The translations under genes and the position numbers were made by a program. DNA of 64,000 nucleotides from Pisaster brevispinus (Eukaryota > Echinodermata > Asteroidea > Forcipulatida > Asteriidae), in the NCBI GenBank assembly GCA_023634235.1, contig JAMKCF010000008.1, positions 3,725,001-3,789,000 on the forward strand, read 5' to 3'. A model generated the notes under the pieces. That model worked only from the letters and a program-made list of their open reading frames with translations, did no database searches and was not told where the DNA came from. Of this stretch, positions 10,041 through 20,755 are shown one piece after another (the stretch's first letter is position 1; each line of letters starts with the position of its first letter).

Positions 10041-10906
10041 TGGTTTATGACATCGACTGGACACCCTTCGTTGTCATTTTAGCCTGCGTTGCTGGTTTGA
10101 TGGTCATTTTTCTTATCCACTGGTGCTGTTGGCGTCCAGGTTACATACCCTGGTATTTGGGTAGGTTTCGCCGTACACGGTGCTGTGAGTTGGACGGGTG
10201 CTGCACAACGCCCAGTCGCCATTTTTGTTTGGGCGTGTGCCCCTGTGTAACAGCTTCAGGGGAAGGACCGGTTCCGGGTGGTGAGAGTAAGTCTCCTCGG
10301 AATGCCAACAGCAGACAGGGAAAGGTGGGTCTGGCTCAACTGAGCCCACGGTCTGAAGGTGGGCGTCATGACGTCAATACCCCGAACAATGTCTTTCTTG
10401 TTGTGGATGACGGTCGTGGGCCAATCGGAGCTAAAGGCGGGAAAACTAAAACAGTCAGCAGACAACAACCGTTTCTACCAGCAGCACACACCAACCAAGA
10501 TAGTCGCAACACTTTCCAAACGAAAACATTTCCTTCGGAGGGTCATCACCCATCATCGAAGGTAGGTGAAGACCTTAATGTAAGCCCGGTGATGTCCACA
10601 GTTAGGCCTATTACTACAAATAGTCCATCTGGACCTTTGCAAAGAAAGAGCGCAGAATCCAGCCCACGTGGAATTAAGTCGCCCCATTTTTTGATGAAGA
10701 AGAGAGTGAACCCAACTTTTGAACCGATGAGATCAGCACCATTGAACCCGACTAGGTCTGGACTTCAACCGCATCCGTTGGGCGCCGGGCCGAGAGGGGA
10801 ATTCTCGCCTCGGGGTAGCAGAAGGCTAACCGCCGACGACGAAACACCGACAGACAATTCTGTCCCGGTGTATTGTGATGGAGCTCATGTCAGGGAAGGC
10901 AGATAA
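10041..10906 (+). CDS. CUB-LDLa transmembrane receptor, terminal exon with membrane helix and cytoplasmic tail
   Basis: The acceptor is TTTTACTTCCAG; phase 1 in, stop TAA at the end, 287 codons. It starts VVYDIDWTPF, then a single membrane helix (FVVILACVAGLMVIFLIHW) followed by a Cys-rich juxtamembrane stretch (CCWRPG...RTRCCELDGCC) that could be palmitoylated. The remaining 230 or so residues are a low-complexity Ser/Pro/Arg-rich tail with no recognised domain. All four exons agree in phase and give about 480 residues without the missing signal-peptide exon. This is a type I membrane protein; orthology is unresolved. Confidence 0.8.
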
Positions 10907-11149
10907 TTAACTGCAATTTCTCAACAACATAAAAGAGTCAGACCTTTTTTTCTAACGCGCATCATTAGTTTGCATTGTTTGTTTTAGTGCTTGACCTATA
11001 GTGTGTTTACTATAGGGTGTGACCGTAAAAGCGACGTTGCTATGGCGTTTTGGTTCGCATGAGGAACTATGTAATAGTGAGGCTTACGTCAGTTATTTGA
11101 GTTACGGTAGTTCTTCGTGTGGTGGGGGGGGGGGGGCAGACGCCCACAG

Positions 11150-11275
11150 AATCCTGGGTTCGTTTTTACTAGGCATTCTTCGCATACACAGCTAGCGCGG
11201 AAATTCGGCGCTTGCACAGTAAGCGGAGAATGGTGATCGTAAGCGCAGAATTCGGCGGTAAGCAGTAAGAAGTAA
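11150..11275. repeat. Palindromic repeat family, 'TTCGGCGCTTGCACAG' subtype
   Basis: Carries CTAGGCATTCTTCGCATACA, then GCTAGCGCGGAAATTCGGCG and repeated GTAAGCGGAGAA words. The same blocks recur at 23970-24070 and 24600-24660. This looks like the right half of the longer palindromic family members. Confidence 0.6.
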
Positions 11276-11422
11276 CTCCTTTCAGGGTTTTAAGGGGACT
11301 CTAAACTTTTCCACTGGAACCACATAATAATTTGTTACAACGAAATATAGGGTCGTGGGGGAAATTCCTTAAAACAATGGGCTTACATTATAATTGTTAT
11401 AAATATAGCTTCGGTCATCAGG

Positions 11423-11790
11423 GCCCAATTTCATAAAGTTGTTAATCAGAGTATTCTGCTTAGCAAATTTCTTTGCCTAGCAATAAATGAGCGGGGTACC
11501 AGTGGCAACAATGTAGACTTTATGGAATGTTGGTTGGTAACCTGTTTCTGCTAAGCAAGATTTTCCTGTGCTTAGCAAGCTTTTGTGCTTATACAGGCTT
11601 TATGAAATCGGGCCCAGATGGTGACACTTGATATTTAGAATTTCTTTACTAGCAATAAATAAGCGGGGTACCAGTGGCAACAATGTAAACTTTATGGAAT
11701 GTTGGTTGGTAACCTGTTTCTGCTAAGCAAGATTTTCCTGTGCTTAGCAAGCTTTTGTGCTTACAGGCTTTATGAAATTGGGCTCAGATG
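11423..11790. repeat. Two adjacent copies of the palindromic GGGCCCAATTTCATAAAG repeat
   Basis: Copy 1 (11423-11620) begins GGGCCCAATTTCATAAAG and ends with the complement TTTATGAAATCGGGCCC. Copy 2 (11640-11790) repeats its right portion almost identically, including GTTGGTTGGTAACCTGTTTC and AGCAAGATTTTCCTGTGC. The near identity suggests a recent local duplication. Confidence 0.8.
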
Positions 11791-13337
11791 GTGACACTTG
11801 ATTTCTATAATACCACTGTAATATTTTAGGTACCCTTGTGAGGAACATATTGACTTATTCATTAACTTTGGTCAGCAGTTTTGTGAGCTCCATGGTGGCA
11901 ACTTTTTGAAAGAAAAGTTATAATTGAAGAAAAAAAAATAAGTGTAAAGAAAAGATACATTACCGTTATTGTTAATTATAACACAGTTACAAATATTTAA
12001 AATAACTCCAACTTATTTTGTTGGAACATTTATTCTAGTCAAAAATATTTGCACTATAGGCTATACAAAACAGAACACTTAAAATTGTTCTCTAACTACC
12101 GGTACTAACTATACTTTATAAAGCAAATTATACGCATACCCAGAATATTAGCATGTAAATGTTTGTTTGTTTTACCCTTTCAGCCCCAAATGGCGACTTT
12201 AGTCGACCAAGATAACACATAAAAAGCACTCAAACCGTGTTCACCCTCCATACCCAAACTGACTATGGTTGGAAAGAGAAAGATCGGATCTTCCTAATGA
12301 AAAATACAATAGTATTGCTACAGACTGTGAAAGTCTTGCGCTTATTCGAACAATGGGACCCGTTAAAGTATGGGGCGAGTTTGTTTCCTTCACGCTTTAA
12401 TAAGCGGGACCAAAGTGGGCCCAAACATTTTCGAATATGCGCAAGACTTGCGCAGTCTATTTTGCAATTCCTTCGAATTGGAGTGGAAAGATCCGAAATG
12501 CCAAACACAGGCGGAATATTTATGGTGTACAACTAGTATTTGGGTGTACAAAAAAACCCAAAGAGAAAACAAAGACCAGAAACTGTAAGTATCTGAAGAA
12601 ATGTGTGGAAATAAAAGTAAAAATATCGTGTTATGCCCGAAATATCGTGTTATGCCCGGAATTATTTTAAATAAAAGAAATGCATGAGAAGCCAAACTAT
12701 GCATCACCATTTCTATGATAGCAACTACATTCAAGCGGTTTATTATTTTTATGAGAGTTGTATAATTTTGTTCACCTTGTATTGCCTCAAAACCCAACGA
12801 TTTTCACTAACAATATTTTATAAAGTAAACTATACGACCGTATAACAAGAATCTGGCTTCTTAAATTTCAGTTTAGATCAACCGAGATGTTCACTGCATA
12901 ATATTTAAAACCTATGAGTATTTTCCTCTAAATTTTTAAAGCAAATTACTTAAGAGTAATACTGCCGCCTTTCCAGTTTAATTCAAGCGGAACAAGTTGA
13001 ATTTGTGCTGCTTTCGAAAGAGATGTTGTATCTTAAGAAACTTGTAAAAAGTAAATTGTAATTAGTATTTGAAACAGTTTTTGTTTTGAGTTGATAGAAA
13101 CTCACGAGAAGCCAATTCTTCATTACATATTGATATGAGTAAACTACATTCTAGCGGTTTCTTGTTATTATTTCGTTGCTATTGATAAGCTTCAAACATT
13201 ATTCATGAGGTGGAATTATTTGCAGATGCTTGTATTGGAAAAGGACATAAAATAGCCCTTTTTATTTGTATTCAGTCTTCTTTTCTTAAACCAACACGTA
13301 AAACCAACATTATGGTCTAAGTTTTAACAGTGTATGG

Positions 13338-13588
13338 CTAAGACTGCTGCATGGCCATTGGCGGCTGGTTATAGGCCGGCGGTGGCCCACCAGGTTGATG
13401 AACGTAGGCCGCTGGCTGTTGTTGGTTCCCCGGGGGCACTACAATCGTCGTAGTTGTCGTTGCTGGCGTCTTGCAACAGATATGGTAGCACAGGCAAATG
13501 CAGCAAACACAAACAAGGATTACCCCGACGATGCAGGCAATAACGACCGCCACAATCACCCCGATGCTCCATCCAACAACCGTGTTAA
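13338..13588 (-). CDS. Shisa/CYYR1-like small membrane protein, last exon
   Basis: The acceptor is TTCTTTTATTCAG; phase 1 in, stop at 13338, 82 codons. It encodes a membrane helix (GWSIGVIVAVVIACIVGVIL), a cysteine cluster at its cytoplasmic edge (VCVCCICLCYHICC), a Thr run, and a Pro/Gln-rich tail with a PPAY motif of the PPxY class that binds WW domains. Helix plus juxtamembrane cysteines plus PPxY tail is the layout of Shisa and CYYR1 family proteins, which act in the secretory pathway and membrane traffic. The Cys-rich ectodomain that would make the assignment firm was not located. Confidence 0.65.
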
Positions 13589-14059
13589 CTGAATAAAAGA
13601 ACATCAGTTACAAGACAATGGTTAGTATGGATGCAAACGAACGTTCTCAATAAAAGAAGGGCATCCAAGGTCAAATTCAGATTTGTGATCCACTTATCTC
13701 CAAAAGATAGAGCCCGTATGAAAGCTATAAAAGCTCTCTAAACTTCACGCTAAAATGGTATAAATTGCCACTGTGTTTGATACCATTTAAGTGCAATTTT
13801 TGTCGAAATATATAAAAAAACGTTCACATTTCCAAGATTTATGGTCCATAAATGTCACTTTCCAGACAATGTGAACCAGAATGTCACTTTGACTCATTTC
13901 GATGTAGCTGTTAAAATGTTAAGGTCGGGCCATCCCTTGTTTTGTTTTTATCAAAACACTTCTGATTTATAGCAAAATTATTAGTTAAAAGGATACAATA
14001 CAAGTCGCCTGTGAAAGTTTCAGCTGAATTAAGTGTCTACTTTGAAAAAAACACACAAA

Positions 14060-14790
14060 ACACACACACACACACACCCAACCTTACATATCGCAGTTAC
14101 AGGGTACTTCCATTGTTGTTCTATTATTCCCTTTTCTAAAGAAATCCTCTGTGGGGTACCACTTGAACAAAGAAAACCTCGTGGGGTAGCATTGTTCTAT
14201 TGTTAATTAAAAATACCCCGTAAGTTGGCATGTGTAAGGGCACGCATGTGTAAATGGTATAATACCGTGGACATCCCATGCTGTGGACTTAGTTTTTTTA
14301 ACGACGTTCCCATTGGTTTTGTACACGAAACAAACCGAGGACTGTCCCCGATATGTGTTTTTTTTCCGGATCCCTATTGCTAAAGTCCTCGGTTTGAATG
14401 CGTAGACATGTTCACACACACACACACACAACCTTACGGATCCGGTTTGTGGGGTACTGCTATTGTTGTTCTTTTGTTCCCTTTTCTAAAGAATTCCCTT
14501 GTGGGGCCCTATTGTTCCTATTGAAATTGCCTTGTGGGGTCCATTGTTCCATTGTTAAAAGTACCCCGTAAGTTGGCATGTGTAAGGGCACACAAGTGTG
14601 TAAACACCTCCAATCGGGGACCTCCTATTGTCCCTCTTTTGTTTGGACTTTAACTTTTTGGCAACAGCTCCCATTGGTTTTGTACACAATTTCCAACTGG
14701 GGACCTTTACCCAACCGGGGACCCTATTGTCCTCTTTTGTTATAGGTCCCCGGTTTGAATGTGAAAACAAACTCACACACACAAAACAAA
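14060..14790. repeat. Two-copy diverged tandem duplication with CA microsatellites
   Basis: The words CCGTAAGTTGGCATGTGTAAGGGCAC, CCATTGGTTTTGTACAC and TTCCCTTTTCTAAAGAA occur once in about 14095-14430 and again in about 14435-14790, in the same order. CA dinucleotide runs lie at 14053-14079 and 14411-14430. Related words (TTCCTTGTGGAG, GGAGACCC) appear at 50495-50560. No coding capacity was seen. Confidence 0.65.
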
Positions 14791-16039
14791 AACTGTCACA
14801 GTTTTTTCACAAGAATGTCAAACCCAGCAGCTGCGTTTATAGCGAGGTGACAGCAGTTATACCAACTGCATCATCCCATCGTAAAGTCCGCCCATCATTT
14901 TACACAGAGTTAAGCTTCGACGAATGATTGGGCGGCCATGACAGAAAAAGCATTGAGCTTCATCCTGGCCTTGTACGTGACATCATAGACCCCGATTGTT
15001 TATGAAAATGACAACTTTTGTCATAACAATTCATATTTGAATGCTGAGGCAAGGGTGCGCAACTATAATGAAAGATCTGGAGCTGGTGTGGTAGGAGATT
15101 CGCCCTCATTTGAATCAACTTCCCTCGTCAGCCCATGTTTAAAATTTCCTGCCGATAGATTTTACTATGACATCAGCATCACAGAGGAGTTTGTCTCCTC
15201 CGGTGTGTGTGTCCCACATACGGTAATTTCTACACAATTCGCCGTATGGGGGGGGGCAGAATCACAAGGGACAAAATTCCCTGTGACACCGAGAAAAATC
15301 GGTGTCAAAGTTTGACAACAACACATCTATCGATTGAATTCTGCCAGGCTTTTAGCTCTCAGCAGACCCATCTTACTTTGTTACAGTAAAGGAAAATACT
15401 AACTGTACGTATTTTGTTTCATTTCAAACCTTATCCATTAGTTGATGTGCAACGTCTGTTTTTGTTAATACTGTATTTCAGTTCACGAAAAATGTGCAGA
15501 GATTTTGCTCTGTAAGTGAAAGCGTAAATTATTCTCTCAACGTTCCTTCATAATACGTCACGGACCCAGTGATTTCACAGAAAAAAAAGAACAAAAAATT
15601 CCCCCAAAATGCCACGCAATAGGTCTTTTCAAAGTAGTTCATGGTCTCTATACTCATTTTCTTAATCAATAAAGTTTCGTGTTCATACAATAAGCGGGCT
15701 TGTAACACATCCTCCACTTTTTGACAATAACAACGCGGTAGAGAAGTCTAGCTAATGGATATGTGCATGCCGGGGGAAAGGAGAGAACAACAGAAAACCT
15801 CAAGCTTGATTTTGGTTTCATGACAGGTTTGAGATCAAGATGAGGTCAACATCATTGTGGTACAAAAAATAACATTGGCGTCACGGTTAGGCAAGTTTGC
15901 CCGACACGCGGTATACAGAGCACAACTCCAAAAAACAGGGGTGGGGCTTGAATCGCAGAACAAAATGAGTTCATAGCATACAACAAAAAGCCATGTAGAT
16001 ATTCCGTCCCAACTTGACAATCGTCCAAACTATCTTCTT

Positions 16040-17056
16040 TTCACCATCTATACTAGTGAGCTTTTACAAGTTATTGGGCCATATTTACCCAATGTCCATA
16101 CATTTGCGGATGTCAAACAATTATATCTGTCATTAAAAGCCGACAAGAATATTGACCAAGTATTTACTGCTACCACTGCACTTCAGGACTGCGTAACGGC
16201 AGTAAGACATTGGATGCTTCACAAATAAACTTATGATCAATGATGCTAAGACCGAGTTCCTCATGAGTGGTACCAAACAACAACTTGCAAAGGTTAATAC
16301 CAATCGCATCCTTGTTGGAGACAGTGATATTCTCCCAGTTAACAAAGCTATACATTTTGGTGTTTTGGTATTACAAAAACATGTTGTGCGTGCTTCTATC
16401 AGTGTCTCGGGAAAGCATTTGTCAGCTAAAGGTACCCAAACACTTGTCCATGCTCTTGTTACTATAGCAGGTAAGACTACTGCAAAAGTTTGTTGTATGG
16501 TATTGCACAATCTCAACTCGATAAAAATCAACGTGTCCAAAACACCGCTGCGAGACTAATTTGTAACAAATCTCAATTTTGCCACCAACCACTCAATATT
16601 GTTATTTCATTTGCATTGGTTGCCAGTCCCTTATATTATTATCGTGTCAAATTTAAAATGTTGTTACTCGTTTTTAAATCATTGGACAAACTTTTCCCCG
16701 TTTATCTTTGTAATCGTATTCATCTGCATAAACACTTAATGTATTCACTTGGATGTTCTGACCAAGAATTCTTACAGGTTCCTAAGACAAAGAATGGATA
16801 TTAGGTGATAGAGCTTTTGAGGTAGCTGGTTCTAGACTCTGGAATGAACTTCCACTCTTGATCAGACAGAAATACATTTCTTGGGAGTGCATTTTTAAGA
16901 ATTCGTTTGTAACTTTTGTATACGCTTGTTTGCTATCGTTTTTGTTCTTTTCTTATCCGTACTATGTAGTTTCTCGGAATTTTAATGCCTCTTATTGTAA
17001 GGCACATGATCATTTTAATATGGAAAATGCGCTGTATAAGTAACATTATTATTGCG
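16040..17056 (+). mobile_element. Dead non-LTR retrotransposon (CR1/jockey-like), C-terminal reverse transcriptase and 3' end
   Basis: Translated pieces in shifting frames spell the C-terminal half of a LINE reverse transcriptase: VHTFADVKQLYLSLKAD, then INDAKTEFLMSGTKQQLAKV, HFGVL and RVQNTAARLICNKSQF. A later AFEVAGSRLWNELPLL-type segment corresponds to the conserved finger and thumb ending of CR1-like elements. The catalytic FADD box reads FADV (16103-16114), so an essential aspartate is lost. Several frameshifts and an internal deletion are present. The 3' end runs into ATTATTATTGCG, a short trinucleotide tail as in CR1/L2 clades. It lies between the two Shisa-like exons. Confidence 0.78.
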
Positions 17057-17344
17057 TTACTATGAATGGCGATAAAATATCTATACTGGGTTGACCACTT
17101 TCAGCGTTTGCCCTTAACTTTTTCAGTGACTTGGCCAGCAGGACAAATTGCTTGTCATTTCACTATAGTCCGTCAGCTGTTTCAGTAAAGTCCATAACTT
17201 CAAAAGGGGGAAGGGATGCTCTTCGTTACCGAATTAGCCAGCCAAACCACTTGCAGTGGATTTTGACTGGTCCTTCGGCAATTAAACCGACACTGTCCGG
17301 ACCACTATTAAGGGACGTTACTGACGTTAAACGTACGGTTTACC

Positions 17345-17445
17345 TAAACAAAAAACAAAACAAACCCTCCCCCCCCCCCCAAAAAAAAAAAAAAAAAAAA
17401 AAAGAAAAAAGAAGAAGAAGCAAAAAGCAAAAAACAAACAAACAA
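17345..17445. repeat. Low-complexity C/A run
   Basis: A polycytosine run followed by polyadenine and GAA/AAAC-rich sequence, possibly the worn tail of a retroposed sequence. Confidence 0.7.
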
Positions 17446-17586
17446 ATAATTTATGTTTTTTAAAAGTCTACCAATGGTGTCAAGTTATAATGACCGAATT
17501 CCATCACTTGACAACCACTACATTAGTAATTTCCGCACGTCCCCCAGAAACGAAATATTGCCCATTATTGAGGCCGAAAGACTTAC

Positions 17587-17671
17587 CGTCGGCGGCCATG
17601 CCATACTCCAGCTGGACCCCCATCAGAATCCCGATGCATAACAGACCACGCATTACTTTCGACTCCACCAT
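17587..17671 (-). CDS. Shisa/CYYR1-like small membrane protein, first exon (signal peptide)
   Basis: The ATG at 17671 opens 28 codons: a charged MVESKVMRG start, then a hydrophobic signal-peptide core (LLCIGILMGVQL) and an EYGMAAD end. The donor is GACG|GTAAGT, leaving phase 1. That phase matches the acceptor of the exon at 13338-13588, so direct splicing would give an in-frame 111-residue protein. Shisa relatives normally have a Cys-rich exon in between, also phase 1-1. I looked for one in 13.6-17.5 kb on the minus strand and could not recognise it. The pairing of these exons is an inference from phase and protein layout. Confidence 0.55.
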
Positions 17672-17699
17672 GTTAAATATTTCTTCCTCGACGGAACGC

Positions 17700-17713
17700 T
17701 ATATAGTATATAT
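17700..17713 (-). promoter_or_regulatory. TATA-like box of the Shisa-like gene
   Basis: The minus strand reads TTATATATACTATATAG, about 35-45 bases upstream of the start codon at 17671. If used, the 5' UTR would be only a few bases long, so transcription may start further upstream. Confidence 0.3.
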
Positions 17714-18136
17714 AACTTATGAGCAGACGTGTAATTATTATTAAACGACAGGTTCGCACAGGCAGGTTGTTGCTTGCTTCACTCTGGCCGTTATACGAAG
17801 AACTTTATTATGAGAAGAACTTTATTATGAGAAGAACTTTATCTGTTTGGTGCAACTGCGATCCCCGGAGTCGTGTTTGTTCATTTTTTCAACTACTTCC
17901 TTGTAATGAGCAATAACGGGCTCCGAATGGTATTGGTAAGCGTTGATATCCCTCACGTATGAGCAGAGCTGAATGGTGCCTGCACCACACGAAATGAAAG
18001 CCCATTATCCCCACATTGTACAATTCTACAACTGCAGAAAAAAAATAAGAAAAAAACCCATAAAACGCGTTTTTAAGGAGGCGCTCAATTGTGACGAGAC
18101 CAAACTAATGGTGTAGTTTGGTTCTCAACTTTTGTT

Positions 18137-18718
18137 GTCACTCACTGTGATGAGATCCTGAGAATTGCTCACGAGAATTCGGTTGCGGTTCACCTTGGTA
18201 TTGTAAAGACTCAAGCTAGAGTCATGGCTCATTTTTGTTGGCCTAAATTACATCAAGATGTGGTGGAGTTCTGCAAGGCATCAATCAAGCCTGCAACGAT
18301 GATACCGATTCCTGCATTTGATGGGCCCTTTACGAGAGTCCTGGTGGATTGTGTGGGTCCTCTACCGCGGACGAAGTCCAGGCATCAGTACTTGTTGATC
18401 ACCATGGGTTTGTCAACCAGATTTCCAGGGGCCACACTGAGGAAGATAACAGCCAATGTTGTTGTTGTTGTTGAGGCTCTTATTTGCAGCTACTTTTCAC
18501 AAGATATGGTTTACCGAAAGAATCACAGTTCGATCAGGGGTGTAAGTTCATGTCGGGTGTGTTTCAGGAAGTTCTGTGTGAGCTGGGAATCAAGCAGTTA
18601 AAACTGCATCACCCGCAGTCTCAAGGAGCTCTGGAGAGATACCACCAAACCCTCAAGAATAAGGGATTACTGGGAGGATTTCCCTTAAGATTGGGACAAA
18701 GGAATTATCTTTCTGTTG
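18137..18718 (+). mobile_element. Ty3/gypsy retrotransposon integrase remnant, left part
   Basis: The frame at 18143-18470 reads ILRIAHENSVAVHLGIVKTQ, then FCWPKLHQDVVEFCK (zinc-binding H2C2 region) and PFTRVLVDCVGPLPRTKS, which carries the first catalytic Asp (codon 18347-18349). The second Cys pair of the zinc finger is missing through a small deletion. A frameshift near the expanded GTT run (18457-18474) moves the reading to another frame, with FDQGCKFMSGVFQEVLCELG (second Asp; the usual S before D is F) and SQGALERYHQTLK (catalytic Glu). The copy is non-functional. No LTR was found. Confidence 0.85.
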
Positions 18719-18726
18719 TTTGCAAC
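18719..18726. other. Target site duplication TTTGCAAC (left)
   Basis: Identical octamer to 18965-18972, bracketing the hAT-type MITE inserted into the gypsy integrase. Confidence 0.85.
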
Positions 18727-18964
18727 CAGTGGCGTAACTAAGGGGGGGGGGGGCACGAGGACACGTGCCCCCCAATTGATGTCAGTGCCCCCCCCCGGCT
18801 GCCCCATCCCCATGTGGAACCTCTGCCATTAAGTAGATCAAGATCCAGTTTTTTTTTAGCGCAAATGGAATCTATAATTGATTTGCCAGCAGTGCCCCCC
18901 TAGAAAAAATGGTGCCCCCGCCCCACTTGTGCCCCTAAAAAAAATTACCTTAGTTATGCCGCTG
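18727..18964. mobile_element. hAT-type MITE nested in the gypsy integrase
   Basis: A 238-bp element starting CAGTGGCGTAACTAAGG and ending CCTTAGTTATGCCGCTG. The ends are 17-bp inverted repeats with two mismatches, flanked by the 8-bp duplication TTTGCAAC. The interior shares the runs GTGCCCCC, AATTGATGTCAGTG and AGATCAAGATCCAGTTTTT with the copy at 2644-2849 in opposite orientation. It interrupts the integrase reading after GNYLSVVCNQ, so it landed after the retrotransposon. Confidence 0.92.
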
Positions 18965-18972
18965 TTTGCAAC

Positions 18973-19390
18973 CAGGGACTAGTTTAAACGAGTCAACCGG
19001 TTTTACTCTGTTTGAGTTGGTCTACATGGACGCGATGGGCCTTTCAAACTCATTAAGGAGAGGTTATTGTCAGACGGGAGGACGAGATGTGTTGCACTTT
19101 AAGGAGAGGTTGTCTAAGGCATGATATTATGTGGCACAAGACCACCCGAATGTGTATCAACGGGTCATGAAGGCAAGAGCAGGCCCAAGCAATGTGAAGT
19201 CCGCATCTTTAAGCCCGGTGTAAACGTGCTAGTGCTGTTGCCTCTGCCTGGCGATCCCTTTATTAAAACGAAGCCCTACTGTGTCAAAAAGAAACTCAAT
19301 AATGTTAATTACGTATCAGTACCCCAGACCGAAGAGAGAACCAAAGAGTTTGTCATGTTAACATGCTCAAGAAGTGTTATATATTAATAT
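18973..19390 (+). mobile_element. Ty3/gypsy integrase remnant, right part
   Basis: Continues the integrase beyond the MITE in broken frames: NESTGF-type words, FELVYMDAMG, then VMKARAGP and VLVLLPLPGDP, and a KKLNNVNYV segment. This corresponds to the end of the catalytic core and the C-terminal region. At least two further frameshifts are visible. The similarity ends near 19390, in AT-rich sequence. Confidence 0.75.
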
Positions 19391-20159
19391 TAATATTTCT
19401 TATTATATGGAGGAGATGTTATGAGACCCTAATACATGTATACTTCTACGTGCGATTACAGCGCAACGCCGACAACCATTCTCTGTGTGTAAGTCCTTTG
19501 AACCCAGTGGGCGGCGCTAATCCGTTATGAATGGATTAAAGATTAATCTATAGGAATTGTGTATGAGAAGGCTCTGGACATTTAAAGTGAGTTTTAGTAC
19601 TTTCCAGAAAACATTACAAATCCTATAAAATACGGGCTGGGAGAGTTTTTCGACAGGACACAAATGTTTTTGTTTTCTTTTGTACAACTCGTTGGAGGAG
19701 AGATCATTTTGACCGACGTGCAGTGAAGGGTTGAATCTAATTCCGGAAGGGACATTCCAACTAAATCTACAGTTTGGTATTTCAGGGGTCCCCCCCCCCA
19801 TATTTTGTGGTGGGTTTCAAATTGTGTACCCGTTGTTGCAGTATAAATTGACATTGTATTCAACGGTGCAAATTGCCGTTGTATTCAACAGCCTTCCGGG
19901 CGAAATCTATCAACGTCAACATCCACATGGGTGAGAAACATGGGTGTGTACATTTTTGTACGAAGATAGTATTTTTGGTTCATTCATGGACTTCCATGAA
20001 ACAGACGTCACTGGACTTCCACAACTATTGTGGTTTTGACGTTCCAAGGAGGAATTTTCGTCATTCAAATTGTCAAATTCAAGGCCGTCTTCATTAATTA
20101 TCATTGAAAGTCAGGAATGAACCAAAACATCACCGTAGAAAGACAAATTTGTCTATGAA
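19391..20159. other. Intergenic stretch, nothing recognised
   Basis: No gene or named element was recognised. Several overlapping short open frames on both strands lack domains. A short CAAATTG..GTATTCAAC repeat occurs around 19840-19890. Confidence 0.4.
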
Positions 20160-20755
20160 AACTGTTTGGGGGCTGTGAAGAATATTTAAAACCACACCAG
20201 GCCTGTCCTGAATTCAGCAATTCTATCTACAACTTCGACCTCAGGAAACTAAGTGCAAGAAAGTGAGACGCGAGGGGGGGGGGGGGGGCTGTTAAGGAGG
20301 AAGACAGATTATAGGATCCAGCGGGGCAAGAGGGCATGTCAAGATGGCAGATTAATGAGATACAGTTTGAATAACTGGGGGAGATGTATATTGGTGTGAA
20401 GGGATTGACAATGTAGCGTGTACATGACACTATAAAAGGGGTAACATGTTGGGGGAGGAACCTGAGTGACAGCAAAGTGGGATGCATGTTTGGGATTTAT
20501 AGTTTGTTTAATACAGTATGGCACAAAAAGGGGTAACATGTTTGGGGAGGAACCAAGTGTCAGCAAAAGGGGATCCATGTTTGGGTTTGATACTGCACTA
20601 GCTTAGTCGTTGGCGCATGAGGTTTTAAAGAATCACGTGAGGACTGGTGTGAGGACGATGATGTCCTGTATACAATGTTGTGTAAACAAGCCCTTTTACA
20701 ATGTGTATTGTTAACGTAATAAGCCTACCTCACTATATCCCAGATATTTGCTGTA
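20160..20755 (+). mobile_element. Deleted solo copy of an internal module of the giant inverted repeat
   Basis: Block B (CCTGTCCTGAATTCAGCAAT, then CAGGAAACTAAGTGCAAG) is followed by about two to three units of the 80-bp minisatellite (GTAACATGTTGGGGGAGGAA) and then block A (GAGGTTTTAAAGAATCACG, GATGATGTCCTGTATA, GCCCTTTTACAATGTG). This is the same order and orientation as left-arm positions 30550-31410, with most of the minisatellite missing. Being 4.3 kb outside the arm, it shows that this module occurs independently. Confidence 0.75.

Larger units (their letters stand above)
10907..13337. other. Intergenic, palindromic repeats and AT-rich sequence
   Basis: No gene was recognised between the end of the CUB receptor and the last exon of the Shisa-like gene. 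It contains palindromic repeat copies (11150-11275, 11423-11620, 11640-11790) and an inverted pair around TCTTGCGCTTATTCGAA and TTCGAATATGCGCAAGACTT (12333-12449). There is also a two-copy 22-bp tandem around ATCGTGTTATGCCCG (12625-12659) and a diverged pair (12683-12760, 13098-13175). The 135-residue minus frame at 12390-12797 has no recognisable domain. Confidence 0.5.

Noticed and set aside
12390..12797. 135-residue minus-strand open frame
   Set aside because: No domain, no splice or poly(A) support, overlaps equally long frames on the other strand.
15037..15315. Plus-strand frame with RFYYDISITEEFVSSGVC as a possible exon of the Shisa-like region
   Set aside because: Wrong strand for the Shisa-like gene, no Cys-rich pattern, and ends in low-complexity sequence.
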